Origin: Cyanodermella asteris
Lineage: Eukaryota > Ascomycota > Lecanoromycetes > Ostropales > Stictidaceae
Direction: 5' to 3'
Length of the DNA: 52,947 nt
NCBI GenBank assembly: GCA_900618795.1
Contig: UYJD01000007.1
Location: 820,586 to 873,532, forward strand
This document shows positions 41,635-52,895 of this stretch, in pieces; position 1 is the first letter of the stretch; the number at the start of each line of letters is the position of its first letter. The notes beneath the pieces were generated by a model. It was not told where the DNA came from. It saw nothing but the letters and a program-made list of their open reading frames with translations, and did not search any database. Made by a program: the position numbers and the translations under genes.

Positions 41635-43509
41635 TCAGTAGGCACCGTATCCACCCTGACCACGTCCGGCACCAGGTCCCATATTATAAGCCTGGCTTCC
41701 TTGAGCACCTTGGGGGAAGGATTGACTTTGGGAGTACTGGTGGCCGCCCCGACCCGCACCCGGACCGACAGGTGGAGCAAATTGGCCCATTCCAGCCATG
41801 GCATCTGGACCGTAGCCTGTGGGGGACTGCATCTGGTATGCGCCTGCCTGAGGGCTCATCGGACTAGGAGCGTACTGGGGGTATGCAAAAGCTGGAGAGG
41901 CCGCAACGGGGGACTGGGCAGCGTATGGATCGGTAGGACTGAAGCCGGTAAACTGGCCAGTTGGTGGACGATCCTTGCCCCAGGAGCATTTCAAAGGCCG
42001 GCCATTCACCTGGTAGCCTTGCAGTTGGCAGATGGCCATCGCAGCATTCTCGTGGATATCCATCTTGATGAAGGCGAAGCCACGGTCGGCCTGGAAGCGG
42101 GACTCAATGACGGTTCCAAAGTTGTTGAAAAGGGGCACGACATCGTTCTGTGTAGTGTACGGGGTCAAATTACCCACGTAGACAGTAGTCTGCCACTGCG
42201 GTGTCTGGTTGACGACCGTGTCATAGCTTTGTACCCCGTTGGTGGGAAACTGATGGTGTGCCTGAAACGGCGCAGCTGGTGCAATGCCCATGGCAGCCAT
42301 GGCGTTTTGCTGAGAGATCGATGGCTGGCCCTTCTGGTTGGCCCAGTTGCAACGGATTGCACGCGAGCCGAGCCACTCTCCATCCATGGCAGCTATGGCG
42401 CGGTGAGCCTCAGCCTGGTTGCGGAATGCGACAAAGCCATAGCCACGGCTACGTCCAGTCTTCATATCCCACATGACGCGAGCCTCTGAAATTGTACCGA
42501 AGGTCGAGAATGCTTGCAACAGAACTTCATCATTGACATCATTGGAGAGGTCACCAACGAAGATGTGGTAGTGGTTGGAAGTATCTTCCCTGGTCATGTT
42601 GTTGTTTTGGTAAGCCCAATTGACTTTGATTTCCTGCAAATGTAAGTTAGCACGCGTGTTTTTGTATGTGTTTCAGCACCATCGGGAATATCGGAGGTAG
42701 CTGCAGGCAGACGCTGCAAGACAAATGCGTGCATGCATGACAAATAAGCAGCTGCCAAAATAGATCACTGCCATGTGCAGTACGGCCAGTGGTGCAATGG
42801 CACATTGGAAGGCTTGCGTTATGATGCTGGTGGCCTCCCCCAAGAGCTCGTGCGTGTCACTTCAGGGTGGTCTATCACTTACATGATCATGTACGTGGCG
42901 TCCATTCAGGTTCTCCAGGGCTCGGTTTGCAGCGCCGGGGTCATCGAACTCTACGAATCCGTAGTTGTAACCTTTGTTCTAGGCGTGGTCAGCAGGCGTA
43001 GGACCGACGAGGGGGCGAAGCAAAAAGCTAGGGGTTACAAAGTAGACTCTCCCGGCTAATAATGACAAGCTTGGGCATAGCTCTCACAAGTTTTGTGTTG
43101 TCCAGTTGCCATGGAAAGTTGTGGCAAGTGCGGACGCGTTGGTATGTATAAGCACACTTACGTTCTTATCGGGTATGATCTTGACGTTTTGAACGTGACC
43201 AGCAGTCTCAAAGATCTGACGCAACAAATCCTCTCCAACTCTTGGGTCAAGGCCGCCGACGTAGAGCGCGCGCTTGTTAGGCTCAGGTGCAGCACGGCGA
43301 ACTGAGCTGCCACCGGGGGTCTGAAGCTCGGTGGGGATTGGATTGTTGTTGGGAGGAATCTGGACGGGGGCCAGAGGAGGCGGTGGCATGTGTCCTGGGG
43401 CTGCAGCGCCGTTGGCAGAGTTGGCATAGTCTTGTTGACCAGGTGCAGGGCCGGCTTGAGGCATGGGAGGCAGGCCTCCGACGCCGGGCGCGCCACTGCT
43501 ATCAGCCAT
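41635..43509 (-). CDS. PUB1: Pub1/TIA-1-type RNA-binding protein, three RRMs
   Basis: The exons are 43509..43162, 42978..42883 and 42633..41635, giving 480 residues. RRM1 starts with RNP2 ALYVGGL (81-87) at the end of exon 1. Its RNP1 (KGYNYGFVEF, about 118-127) is in the 96-nt exon 2. RRM2 (HIFVGDLSNDV..., SRGYGFVAF) and RRM3 (TVYVGNLTPYTT..., RGFAFIKM) are in exon 3. The tail is rich in Gln, Gly, Pro and Tyr, a likely condensate-forming region, and ends GRGQGGYGAY. Pub1/TIA-1 binds U-rich mRNA, stabilises transcripts and joins stress granules. Introns of 183 and 249 bp are three to five times longer than others here. Both flank exon 2, whose length is a multiple of three. The first junction (DKN to NKGYNYG) is a best guess; a missed micro-exon is possible. 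Confidence 0.9.
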
Positions 43510-44433
43510 CTCGACTGAAATCGAGTTGAGAGAAGGAAATAAAGTGACGAAACCGCGCAAGAGAAAAGAAGTCGACGGTGGCGTCGAGCAAGTTGCAGCT
43601 TGGTGAAGGAGAGGGCCTCTGTGGTGGAGGACTTGTGGTCAGAGGCACGCAGCTTGCGACAGACCTGCAGCTGGATGAGAGAGGAAAAGACGCTCAGCCA
43701 GGTTTGAACAGGTCGAGCAGTATTCGTGCCGCCAGCAGAAGGGCCGCTGATGGACAGAACGGAGGTTGCTGGGAACCGGCAGTATATCTCTCGACAAGGA
43801 AATCACCGTTGACAAGGAACCGACAAGTGGAGAGAAAGCAGGAGCAAGTAGGAGACGATAGATGACAAGAAAAATCGCTTAAAGCAGTCAATTAACGAAT
43901 CGTCGGGCGGACTGAGCGATGTAGAAGAGGTCTTTCGGGTGGTGGAGGACAGGAGTGTCGAGAGGCAGAGGGGATGGATGGGATGAGAGAAAGATGTATA
44001 TGTTAGTGCAAGTTAGCTGTTTCTGGCGCTCGCCGTACCTGGAAGCTTAGCGACCTTGGAGCTGCCGCCCGCCGCCCGCCGCCCGCCGCGTCTCGTGATT
44101 GGCTGCCGCCCGCTCGCCCTCACCTGTCACCACCACCATCCAAGGGAGCGACAAGTTCACAGCCCTACCGTCTTCTTTCATGCTTTGCCTGTTTCGCTCA
44201 CTTCCTTTCTCCTCCTCCTCAGCATCGCTCGGACACATTTCTGGCTTTTCGAAGCAACACCTGTCCTGCGCTGTCCTTCGGATGCACAAAACCACTATCG
44301 ATCGCCTCAGAAACATTGTCTAGGGCATCCTCATTCATAGCTTATCGGCTGACATCTCACTCTCGACGCTACGTTCCACGCCTTGCGCAACAAACTCAAG
44401 TACTTTTTGTTACTACTGCACTTTGGTGCCGCA
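43510..44433. promoter_or_regulatory. Divergent promoter of PUB1 and the gene at 44434
   Basis: The 924-bp spacer contains a GCCGCCC heptamer repeat (44064..44088), an inverted CCAAT box (ATTGG, 44098..44102) a few bases beyond it, and a pyrimidine-rich stretch from about 44130 to 44300 that leads to the plus-strand gene. Confidence 0.5.
44064..44088 (+). repeat. GCCGCCC heptamer tandem repeat
   Basis: There are three and a half perfect copies of GCCGCCC in a row, with another single copy at 44105..44111. Confidence 0.9.
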
Positions 44434-45593
44434 ATGGCAGCTGCGGTCAAGACGCAGGAGCCTCTTGACCGGCTTCAGGCCGAGTTGAATGCCGTGGTAG
44501 GTGTCAACCAGAAATTCAGACTCTTTTGCAAGTGAAGCTGACGATACTGCAGCTGTTTCAAGTCGGCAAAGTCTTCAAAACAGCGCACTCCGGCGACCAA
44601 AAAGCACTCCACCAAGCCAAGACCAAGGCTCAGACCGGCATACCGCACGCACAGACCCAATTCAACGATGCTCTTGACGAGCTCGAGAAGGATCTCACGG
44701 ATGCTCGCTCAGTCCTGAACCGTGATCTAGCAGCGTTAAGGATCAAACGAGCTGAGCGTGAAAAGGCCGCCGGTGCTGCACGTCTTCTGAATGGCCGTTC
44801 CAAATCAGGGAAGACCAATGCTGGTAACAGTGGCAAATCCAGCCGGACGAGCGACCAGAAGGCTGCGCAGACATCAAAACCTCAAAAGGGTACTCAAGCG
44901 GGCACTGCATCTCAGCAAGGTCCTGCCACAGACTCAAATGCCACAGCTGTACCAAGTTTGGACCCCGACATTGAGTCGATGTTCACGGACGATCTGGGTG
45001 AATTGGCTGGTCTCGGCGCGGGCGGAGGCGCTCAGACAGGGCCGCAGCCTGTTGCTGCCAACGGTGATGCCACACTGAACACTGATGCTCTATTCTCAGA
45101 CGCAGGCATGAACCTCGATGCCACCGAATTCTCTGCACTCACTGGCGGCGGTGACCAGGACGACATTCACACCATTCTGCCTGGTCTCGAGAAATACATG
45201 AGTCACCCTCCAGACAGTGCTGCCGGTGCCAATGGACAGAGCAGTGCTGCTGCCGACGACTTTGATCTTGAGGCTCTTCTCAACGACATGACAGGTGGAG
45301 CTGATCCGAGCCAGAGCCAGGATAGCAGCACTGCAGCAAAGAACGACAAAGCGAACGAAGATGCTGCGAAGAACGTAACCAACGACGTGTCAACGACCGC
45401 TGCCGCACCAGCTACAACGACTGACACGCAAGACTCTGCCTCAAACGTCATCGGACTGGGTGATTCGGGTGCCGTGGATTTCTCCAATGAAAATACTTTC
45501 AATATCGACTTCGACGAGCTGACTGCTGGAGCAGGCGATAACACCACGATGACCGGCACCGATAACATTGACAATTGGTTCAATTTTGATTGA
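44434..45593 (+). CDS. Unknown acidic protein with N-terminal coiled coil, possible transcription cofactor
   Basis: There are two exons, 44434..44496 and 44553..45593 (56-bp intron with a GCTGAC branch site), giving 367 residues. The join gives RLQAELNAVLFQVGKVFKTA. A helical N-terminal region (about 1-90; QFNDALDELEKDLTDARSVL) ends in a basic segment (RIKRAEREKA). The rest is low-complexity, rich in Ala, Gly, Ser, Asp and Gln, with repeated acidic-hydrophobic motifs (DPDIESMFTDDLGEL, DDFDLEALLNDM, FNIDFDEL and a final DNWFNFD). These resemble activation or coactivator-binding motifs. A coiled coil plus acidic tail recalls Mediator tail subunits (Med2/Med3 type), but I cannot confirm this. 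It has no signal peptide and is probably nuclear. Confidence 0.6.
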
Positions 45594-45982
45594 GAGCCTT
45601 GGGTTGTTTGTTTTGATGCACATGCTCATATTCTTGCCCGGCTCTTCCGACACGATGTCGTGGCGCTTGATGTACAACATGACCCTGGAGCAGAATCGGG
45701 CGTACGTACGATGGTCCAGCACAGCACATTTTCGGTTTCACTTATATTATTAGCACTTTTAGGTGTATTTCGCCTGGACACCTCATGACATTTGGAACAC
45801 AAGGCCTCGGGCATGGCACTTCCTTCTCTGAATTGCAGATTCGGTATTATTACAGTAATTCCCCTGATGTAGACGGTCTTCGGGAAGGGGAAGAACGGAG
45901 ACTTGGGCAACATGGAAATCTGACGAATTCCATTTTCGTGCTCTGATCCGAGCAGCAGTTGCGGCAGCCTTGACGATAAACC
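45594..45982. other. Tail-to-tail spacer, nothing identified
   Basis: The spacer holds the 3' ends of the acidic-protein gene and the pinin-like gene. No coding frame is supported. Confidence 0.5.
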
Positions 45983-47127
45983 TCAGTATATGACCGTGTC
46001 TTCGCCATTGTTGTCCTCTGCGCCTTCGTCGATGTCGTCTTTCCGCGTGCCGGACTCGAGAGCATTGTTTGCGGAGCTTTGTGCTTGCTGGTCTGCTTCT
46101 TTCTGGTCTGGTGTACGCGACTCAATCGGTTGTTGACCCTCCGTAATTCCTTGTCCATCCGAGGGCTCGTCCATAGCTCCATCGGTCCCACCCATAGCAA
46201 CCTCCGCCGCTTCAGTCCGCCGCCGCAGCTGGCCTCGATCGACACCTCCGTCCTCTCTTTCCGCACCAGGTTCCCGCTCATCACCATCGTGTTCCGACCC
46301 TTCATCATTCTTTTCATCCTCCCCCTCTCTTTCCCTCTCAATCTCCTCCTCCGCCTCCTTGACCTGCCTCCTTATCCTTTCCTCCTCCTCCCCAGTCAGT
46401 TCCCAAGGCCTCCAATAAATCCTCGGCTCCGCCCTTGTATACAACGAATGCGCCATCGCCAGCGTATTCGAATGCCGCACCCTCATGCCCTGCCGATCAA
46501 ATTTTCTCTGCTCCAGCGTCCGCGACCTTTGTAGTCTGCCCAGCCGTAGCTCGCGCGCTGCATCGTCCTCTTCAGCCTGAGCTCGTAGCTTCTCACGTTG
46601 TTTCCGTTCGATCTCGCGCCGTTTCGCAAGCTGGTTTGGGGTCGTTTGGCCTAGCGCTCCGAAGACGGCGCCAAAGAGGCGTTTCCCGCGTTTGCGTTCG
46701 TCGATCTCGGGTTTGGGTGCGGAAGAAGGTTGGGACGGGGGAGATGATGTGGACGGTGCCGAGGCTTCGAGATCGGCCTTGAGGGCGGGCGATGGAGATT
46801 TGGAGAGCCGGTCGACTTGTGGGGGCGAGGCGGTGTGTCCATTGCTTTGGGTCTTTGTCGCCGCTTCGGAAGTACCCTCTGCTTTTGTGGTGATTTCTGC
46901 GCCGGCGCTCAGCCGCCGCTTCTTGTTACCTGTGCCATGATCGGACTCGGGCGATTGCTTGCGCTTAGGACGGGGGATTGGTGGGGATGCTGCGGTCTCG
47001 ACTTCGGGTTCGTTATCTTGTCGCTGTGGCTCAGGAGAACGCGCACTATAACACTGTCAGCCGAGTCACGCATTGCTGTTGCTGGGTATAAATTCACACA
47101 CCCGTTCTCGATCTCCATCTCGACCAT
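45983..47127 (-). CDS. Pinin/SDK/MemA-domain protein
   Basis: There are two exons, 47127..47102 (26 nt) and 47045..45983 (56-bp intron), giving 362 residues beginning MVEMEIENGARSPEPQ. A basic nuclear signal (PRPKRKQSPE, NKKRRLS) lies in the N-terminal third. The pinin domain follows (about 125-265): RKRGKRLFGAVFGALGQ, KRREIERKQREKLRAQAEED, LEQRKFDRQGMRVRHSNTLA and AEPRIYWRPWELTGEEEERI. The C-terminus is a long acidic Glu/Asp run. Pinin-type proteins associate with the spliceosome and exon-junction machinery and affect splice-site choice. The first exon holds the start and is only 26 nt, with a GTGTGT donor; an upstream start cannot be excluded. Confidence 0.85.
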
Positions 47128-47871
47128 GCTTGTGCAGACACTTGAGCTGCTCGATCCGGGGCTCCAGCAAAGCAGACAAGCACTTTCCAGTATTAGATGG
47201 AGACAACTGCTGAGACTAGAGTATTCTGCACGATTTCAGGGTTCCTGAAAGGAATGTTGTAATCGTGATGCGCGTGGATTAATTGTCTGCGCGGTCATCG
47301 CCGGAGAAGATTGCGGACTTTCAAGCTTCACTACGGCGATTTCCGCAACCTAATTCGTAGCTTAGTGCGCTTGTGCCACCTGCTACACTCGACCGCCGAC
47401 AACAATCACCCCGCCAGATAATTGCGACGAGATAGAGATGTTGCCAGAGACCAATTGTCCAGACATTTCCTATGCCAAATGCATGCTCTCAGCCTCGAAG
47501 CGTCCAGTATCTCAATGACATGACATGATACTGCTAGATCAAATGTCTCACTGTATCCATCTAACAACTCAACGACATTCACAACAAGAAACCGGTGGGC
47601 AGCAACAACCAAGAGAATGTGTTTCATCCGATGTCGTGCAGCCGATCGGCCCCGTGCAAACTCCTGCGGCGACTGGGCAAGCAGGATGATGGGTGATCGA
47701 GGCAAGCTCTTGCCATACCAGCCTTGTGTGGAGGGGTAAGAAGAATGTCCCCATCTGTAAGTGTGGCGGTATGCATGTATCAGTATTTAGCATGATGTAT
47801 ATCTCTTCCCTCCCGCAAAGTTCTCACGACCATTGATGCTTCCTGTGTCATCCACCAAAATTCCTCCTGCC
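47128..47871. other. Intergenic, nothing identified
   Basis: This stretch includes the pinin-like gene's promoter. Short frames on both strands are without features. Confidence 0.5.
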
Positions 47872-50030
47872 ATGCCCGACACGGCCGTCGCCGAGTTTCA
47901 GACGACGATGCCTTTTAATACCGGCGTAACACTCGTGCTCGACGCTAAGCAAAGCTTCGAGCTTGTCTGGGGTGGAGCCGCAGCGGTCTGGAATTTCTTC
48001 AGCAAGACCGAGCTTCAGCCCGCTGCAGCTGTGTACTTTGCCAATTCTGCACTATGCAGCGGAAGCTCGAACGGATGGCATCAGTCGTTGCAATCATATG
48101 CTGCTGCCAGTGTCTACAATGGCATCGACATGGGCGAACTGTCGATCGGGAAGCCTGGACCCGCCTTCCTGCCAAGTATGCTGACAACTGAATGTGGTGC
48201 AAAGTGGCTAGGCATCATGTCCGTCCTTGCAGCTATTCTCGATGTGAACAGTGGCGCTCAGAATCTGGATGACTTCTTGCGCGCAACAGCATTCCAATCG
48301 ACCCGCGAATCTCCACTTCGTCGCGGGTAGTGTGAGCGTATCTGGACCCTTTCTCGGGAGATATTGGCAGGATCACCTTACTGGTATCACTTCCTATGAG
48401 CGGCTGCAAAGCTAGAGTCTGCTCGGAAGTATCTTTCCAAGCGCGTGGCATTTAAAGCATAGCCAGTTTTCTCCAAACTCATGACGGCTGCCGCTGACTT
48501 GTGGCAACTCTCCAGACAGGCAAAAATAATGGGGCAGACTCTATACACGCGCGGATCCTTCGATTACGCGCAGTTGATATTCTACCTCACCGTGGTATGC
48601 GGATTCTACATCAGACTCGCAGATGAGCCTGCCGCTCATTTTGGTACGAGGAGCCCAGGCGAGACCGAATTTGTCATGCGAATCAATTTAGGGCCGGCGT
48701 TCTCTAGCGAATGGGAGACGGGTTTCCTTGTTGAGGATGAACTACTTGATACGGGCGTCCAACGGGTACTATCGGTCCGGCGTACTGGCAGCCCTGGCTA
48801 CTCAACGGGACACTGGCTACCTGATCTGCAGCGAAGCATTTCTTCATTAGAGGTGGATCTTAACAAGAGCACGTTGCGGGACGGCCAGCATTTGAACCCA
48901 GCCATGAATTTGATACATCAAGAGGTCAGCCGAGCTAAGCTCGAACGGTATGTCTCGAATTGGTTCTCGGACCACTTACATGAGAAAATGTACTATCATC
49001 TCTTACGTGCAAGGGTGGGCTATGGAGAGGAAGAACAATGGTCCAAGTGACAGTATCATACTAGCCCGGTGTGCTGTCAGAGTCGAACGTCTTGGAGGAG
49101 CTGTCCACATCTTTGCTCCAGGGATTTTAAGGTCCGATGGCTACGAGATACTGCTCGAGAAAGTGCGTCAGGCTCGAGTACCTGACTCATACACCAGCAT
49201 CGCCGATAGCGTACCTGTTGCGAATGCAGTAGCCATGTGTGGCTGTTCTCTTCATGGCAAGCGGCCGGAGCCGAACCAGCGCTGTCGACTCGACTACATG
49301 ATGTCAGAGCTTTGGAAGGCGGCGAAGAAGATCTGGCTCGGCTCCCATTTGGCTTGCAACGTCTCATTGCTCCGGGATATTAATTGCGATGGGCCGGGCT
49401 CACAGGCACTTCATTATCTAACCAAGATCCTCAAGCAGCTGGGAAGCTCTGTTATCACTCCGTGGACGAAGTCCTAGCAAGTATGGCTGGTAGACTTGGC
49501 GATTTGAGTGCTGATCTCATTCCACAGTGTCTTGGACGTACGGCTGGCGGCTTTGCGATATGCCTTGTCTCCAATGAAGACGTCCTCGTTTCGGAAGGTT
49601 CCGGTCATTCTACATGGATTCAACCAGGTTCGATGAGCACTTCAGATGGACAGTTCAAACATATCGTCTACGGCCTTGGCGAAGAGGTTGCCAGCCACCT
49701 GACACTGGGTACATATACCTCACCTGTAGTCCATAGTCTTCCTCAATCAATCAAGTTATGCACCTAACTTTTACAAATGCGTACGAAATCAGCTCACGGA
49801 CTCTCAGCTCTCGCGTGTGGCAATATGCAAGCCCGGTAGCTGGTGGCAGTGTGGTTCGTACACACAATATCCTGTGCTTGAAGTCTTTCCGACTCGCCAC
49901 AACTATCCTACGCAACGGGCGGTACTTCCGCGCAATGGGATACGAAAGGTCGCTATTCTCACGGGCAACTGCGTGCATTGTGCTATCCAGCAAGCTCTTG
50001 TAGAAGGGATACAGGCCTTGATTTGCTGAC
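47872..50030 (+). pseudogene. Decayed single-copy gene of unknown function
   Basis: Protein-like segments follow one another on the plus strand but change frame repeatedly without splice signals. They begin at 47872 (PFNTGVTLVLDAKQSFELVW) and continue near 48290 (HFVAGSVSVSGPFLGRYWQ), 48481 (FDYAQLIFYLTVVCGFYI) and 49050 (SIILARCAVRVERL). Later segments are near 49450 (KLCYHSVDEVLASMAGRLGD) and 49815 (VWQYASPVAGGSV). Abrupt joins of one base, as at about 49040 and 49440, indicate small insertions or deletions rather than introns, and stops interrupt the stretch around 48400-48480. At least five breaks are visible. The original product would have exceeded 650 residues. I do not recognise it. 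The base composition shows no transition bias that would suggest repeat-induced mutation. Confidence 0.6.
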
Positions 50031-50115
50031 TGCAAGCCGCTGGGCAAAGGCATGAAACAGCCATTCTCACCATTGTCGGAGACTATACCAACGACGGCTC
50101 TATAGACTTGTAGCC

Positions 50116-50520
50116 ATGTGCGGCAATTTAACAGGAGCTTGCTGCATTGGTCTTGCCGCTTCCGTACTGAAGCTGAAAAGGAATACCCCGGAAAGCGCAT
50201 GGGAGGTGTCGTGTAATGATTGTGACGCAAAGCATGGGTCGACTCCCTCAAGCATCAGTATTACACTAACACAACTGGAAGAGTGTGGAGCTGTCAGAAT
50301 CCGACTGAGCCCATTGTTCAGATGCAAAATCGGGGCAGGAACAGGAAAAGCGTTGCCGGCATATGGGAAAGTTAAGCTTTCCCATGCATTACATCATACT
50401 ATTCGATCATCCGGGCCCACCATGCGGCTCAGTGACGAGCACAAATATGTTATTGCCCCTCCACTTTTCAAATCTTCCATTTCAGTAACCTCTCCTGTAC
50501 CCTGGGAATTTGTTGTATAA
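50116..50520 (+). CDS. Doubtful open frame of 134 codons
   Basis: The frame starts with MCGNLTGACCIGLAASV and has several Cys (NDCD, CGAV, FRCK). It ends 28 bp before the SDR start, which leaves little room for a separate promoter. It may be the last remnant of the decayed gene upstream or chance. No family is recognised. Confidence 0.2.
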   Translation: MCGNLTGACCIGLAASVLKLKRNTPESAWEVSCNDCDAKHGSTPSSISITLTQLEECGAVRIRLSPLFRCKIGAGTGKALPAYGKVKLSHALHHTIRSSGPTMRLSDEHKYVIAPPLFKSSISVTSPVPWEFVV

Positions 50521-50548
50521 GCGTCTCTCCATCCAAATCCTTACAGCC

Positions 50549-51548
50549 ATGTCTTCCGGTCAAGACAAGTCTCAATTCGAGCAGGGTCAGTCACGCGAGC
50601 ACATTTCAATCAATCTACACAGACCATCATGTCCTCGTACGCACGGTCTTGCATGTTGCTAACCCAGTAGTAGGTCATGAGATCCCTGTCTCGCACCAGG
50701 CAAAGCCTGGCAAGCAAGCCGACATGGAAGCTCCGGACCCTGTTTCAACAAAACTCCCCACTGAAGACGGTGGCTTCCAAACGTACAAGGCCGCTGGCAA
50801 GCTCGAAGGCAAGAAGGCTCTCATCACTGGCGGAGACAGCGGTATTGGTCGAGCTATAGCGATCCTCTTCGCTATGGAGGGCGCTGATGTCTTCATTTCC
50901 TACCTCCCGCAGGAAGAGGAGGATGCCCAGGAAACGAAGCGCCGCGTCGAAGAAGAGCATGGCCGCAAATGCTACCTGCACCAGGCAGATCTGACCAAGG
51001 GCGCCGAGGTCTGCAAGGATGTCGTCAAAAAGGCCGTCGAGGCACTCGGGGGCTTGACAACGTTGGTGAACAATGCTGCATACCAGAATATGATTGAGGA
51101 TATTGCGGACCTGCCAGAGGAGCAGTGGCTCCACACTTTCAACGTCAATATCCACCCGTACTTCTTCCTTGCGAAATACGCCCTTCCTCACCTCAAAGCT
51201 GGCGACACTATCATCAACAACGCCTCCATCAACGCCTACATCGGCCGTCCGGATCTGCTTGACTACACTAGCACCAAGGGCGCTATTGTGGCGTTCACCC
51301 GCGGCCTACACAACCAGAAGATTGGCCAGGGCATTCGTGTCAATGCAGTGTGCCCTGGGCCTGTATGGACGCCGCTGATCCCTGCTACCATGAATGAGAA
51401 AGCCCAGAAGGACTTCAGCAGCCCCATGGGTCGCCCGGCGCAGCCTAGCGAGATCGCCACCTGCTTTGTATTCCTCGCCAATCAAGACTCCAGCATGATA
51501 GCTGGCCGGAGCTTACACCCCAACGGAGGTGTCGTCGTCAATGGCTGA
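50549..51548 (+). CDS. Short-chain dehydrogenase/reductase (YghA/glucose-dehydrogenase-like)
   Basis: There are two exons, a 37-nt first exon 50549..50585 and 50674..51548 (88-bp intron, GTCAGT..TAG), giving 303 residues. The spliced start is MSSGQDKSQFEQGHEIPVSH. The extended N-terminus with PVSHQAKPGKQADMEAPDP is typical of this SDR subgroup. The nucleotide motif is ALITGGDSGIGRAIA, followed by the Asp-containing QADLTKGAE, NNAA, the active-site Ser (NNASINAYIG) and YTSTK (catalytic Tyr and Lys); then VNAVCPGPVWTPL and a C-terminal NGGVVVNG. It probably uses NADP(H) in the cytosol; the substrate is unknown. Bacterial relatives are often stress-linked. Confidence 0.9.
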
Positions 51549-51770
51549 GGGGGCTTGATCATAAAATTGCACAATTTACACAGATTGTTAACGAGTTATG
51601 AATCAGGGAACAAAAGGTGGACACGAATGCGGATCATCTTGTCCAGTTGTAGACATAAATTACGAGCGTAGAATATATGCCTCCAATGCCTTCAAAGCCT
51701 TGTTTGAGGATGTCTTCAATGCTCGTGCCGCACCCGATCATTATGTTCATGAAAAGTTTCCCTTCACCAG

Positions 51771-52895
51771 CTAATTCTTGAAGTAAGGCGTTATGTTTAC
51801 CGCGCCACGCCGTGACGGGGGTCCAAGCCGGTGATCGTGATCGAAAAGGTATTTGATCTTGGCTTTCTTGTAGACGAATATTTGCTCGAGTTGTGTTTCC
51901 TGGCGGTTCAACTTTCGCATAGGTAAGTTTTCTAGCTGCACATCGTCATCACTCGAAGGATATGTCTGCATCGGATGCGTCTTCCACGGAGCCACTTCCC
52001 TCGCCCGCTCCAAGCGCGTACTCACTTTCAAGCACGATCGCTGCATCTGCTTCTTCAGAAGCTCCACGGGAGCCTCGTCCATAGTCTTGAAGAATATATC
52101 TTCGCAGGCATATGGCCCTGCTCTTTTCAAGATCTTGACAGGGTCCGTCCCCAAGGCGTCGCCGTACCTTCCTCGCAGCTCCACGCGAACGAGATTGCGT
52201 TGGTGGGCGAGAGCCTGCAGGGCCCGAACAAACAGGGACTCCTCATACTGGGTCACGTCAGCGGCTTCGCTCGACGATTGAAGATGATCGGAATCGAATA
52301 GAAACTCCAGGAGAGGTCTGAGACGCGACTCAACTGTATCGTCAATCGAAAAGTCGACAAAGAAGTCCTGCAGTCGTGAACATAACGAAAGCAGCGAGAA
52401 TGCCTGTGGAGTAATTTGGATGGTTGTCCAATGTCGAGGCGAGACGTTCGATACATGTAACGAAATAAGGCTCTCTCGCTGACGCGGCCCAAGCCTTGAC
52501 AGAAAATGGTAAAGTGCTGCTGGCGAACTCAGGGAGAGCAGATTCACGGAGTAAAATAGGTGCCCGGCTTCGTTGTTGATCAGTTTGCAAGTCCTCAGGC
52601 TGGTGAGCACGGAATGGTTGGCAGCCTTGTTTGGTGCATGATGGATATCAGTACGCAAACATTGGTAAGGTGTGCTGCTACACTTCGTGCACTTTTCGGC
52701 CGGGTAGCTTGGCCGCAAGCTGAAGACGTACCGCCAGATTTTCTGGCGAATCTCTGGAGGCAGGGTGAGTAACGTCAATTTCTGGCCGGGCAAGAGATTG
52801 TATGCAGGATTGCAAAATGTAGACGCTGGTTGGCTTGGTGGCACCAACCAATTGAGGGCCGTGTCATTGGTGCAGTTGGTGCAGGTCTTTGTCAT
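51771..52895 (-). CDS. F-box-like protein
   Basis: This is a single exon of 374 residues. The start holds two Cys pairs (CTNC, near KCTKC) around an F-box-like segment, LTLLTLPPEIRQKIWRYVF, at about 40-58. This is the usual opening of the large fungal F-box/2EXR-type group. The rest is helical with Leu-rich blocks (LLSLCSRLQDFFVDF, LVRVELRGRY) and a basic end (FVYKKAKIKYLFDHDHRLG). Such proteins recruit targets to SCF ubiquitin ligases, but many are of unknown role. The ATG is the first of the frame. Only 52 bp of sequence follow in this window, so the promoter is mostly outside. Confidence 0.6.
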   Translation of the reverse strand: MTKTCTNCTNDTALNWLVPPSQPASTFCNPAYNLLPGQKLTLLTLPPEIRQKIWRYVFSLRPSYPAEKCTKCSSTPYQCLRTDIHHAPNKAANHSVLTSLRTCKLINNEAGHLFYSVNLLSLSSPAALYHFLSRLGPRQRESLISLHVSNVSPRHWTTIQITPQAFSLLSLCSRLQDFFVDFSIDDTVESRLRPLLEFLFDSDHLQSSSEAADVTQYEESLFVRALQALAHQRNLVRVELRGRYGDALGTDPVKILKRAGPYACEDIFFKTMDEAPVELLKKQMQRSCLKVSTRLERAREVAPWKTHPMQTYPSSDDDVQLENLPMRKLNRQETQLEQIFVYKKAKIKYLFDHDHRLGPPSRRGAVNITPYFKN

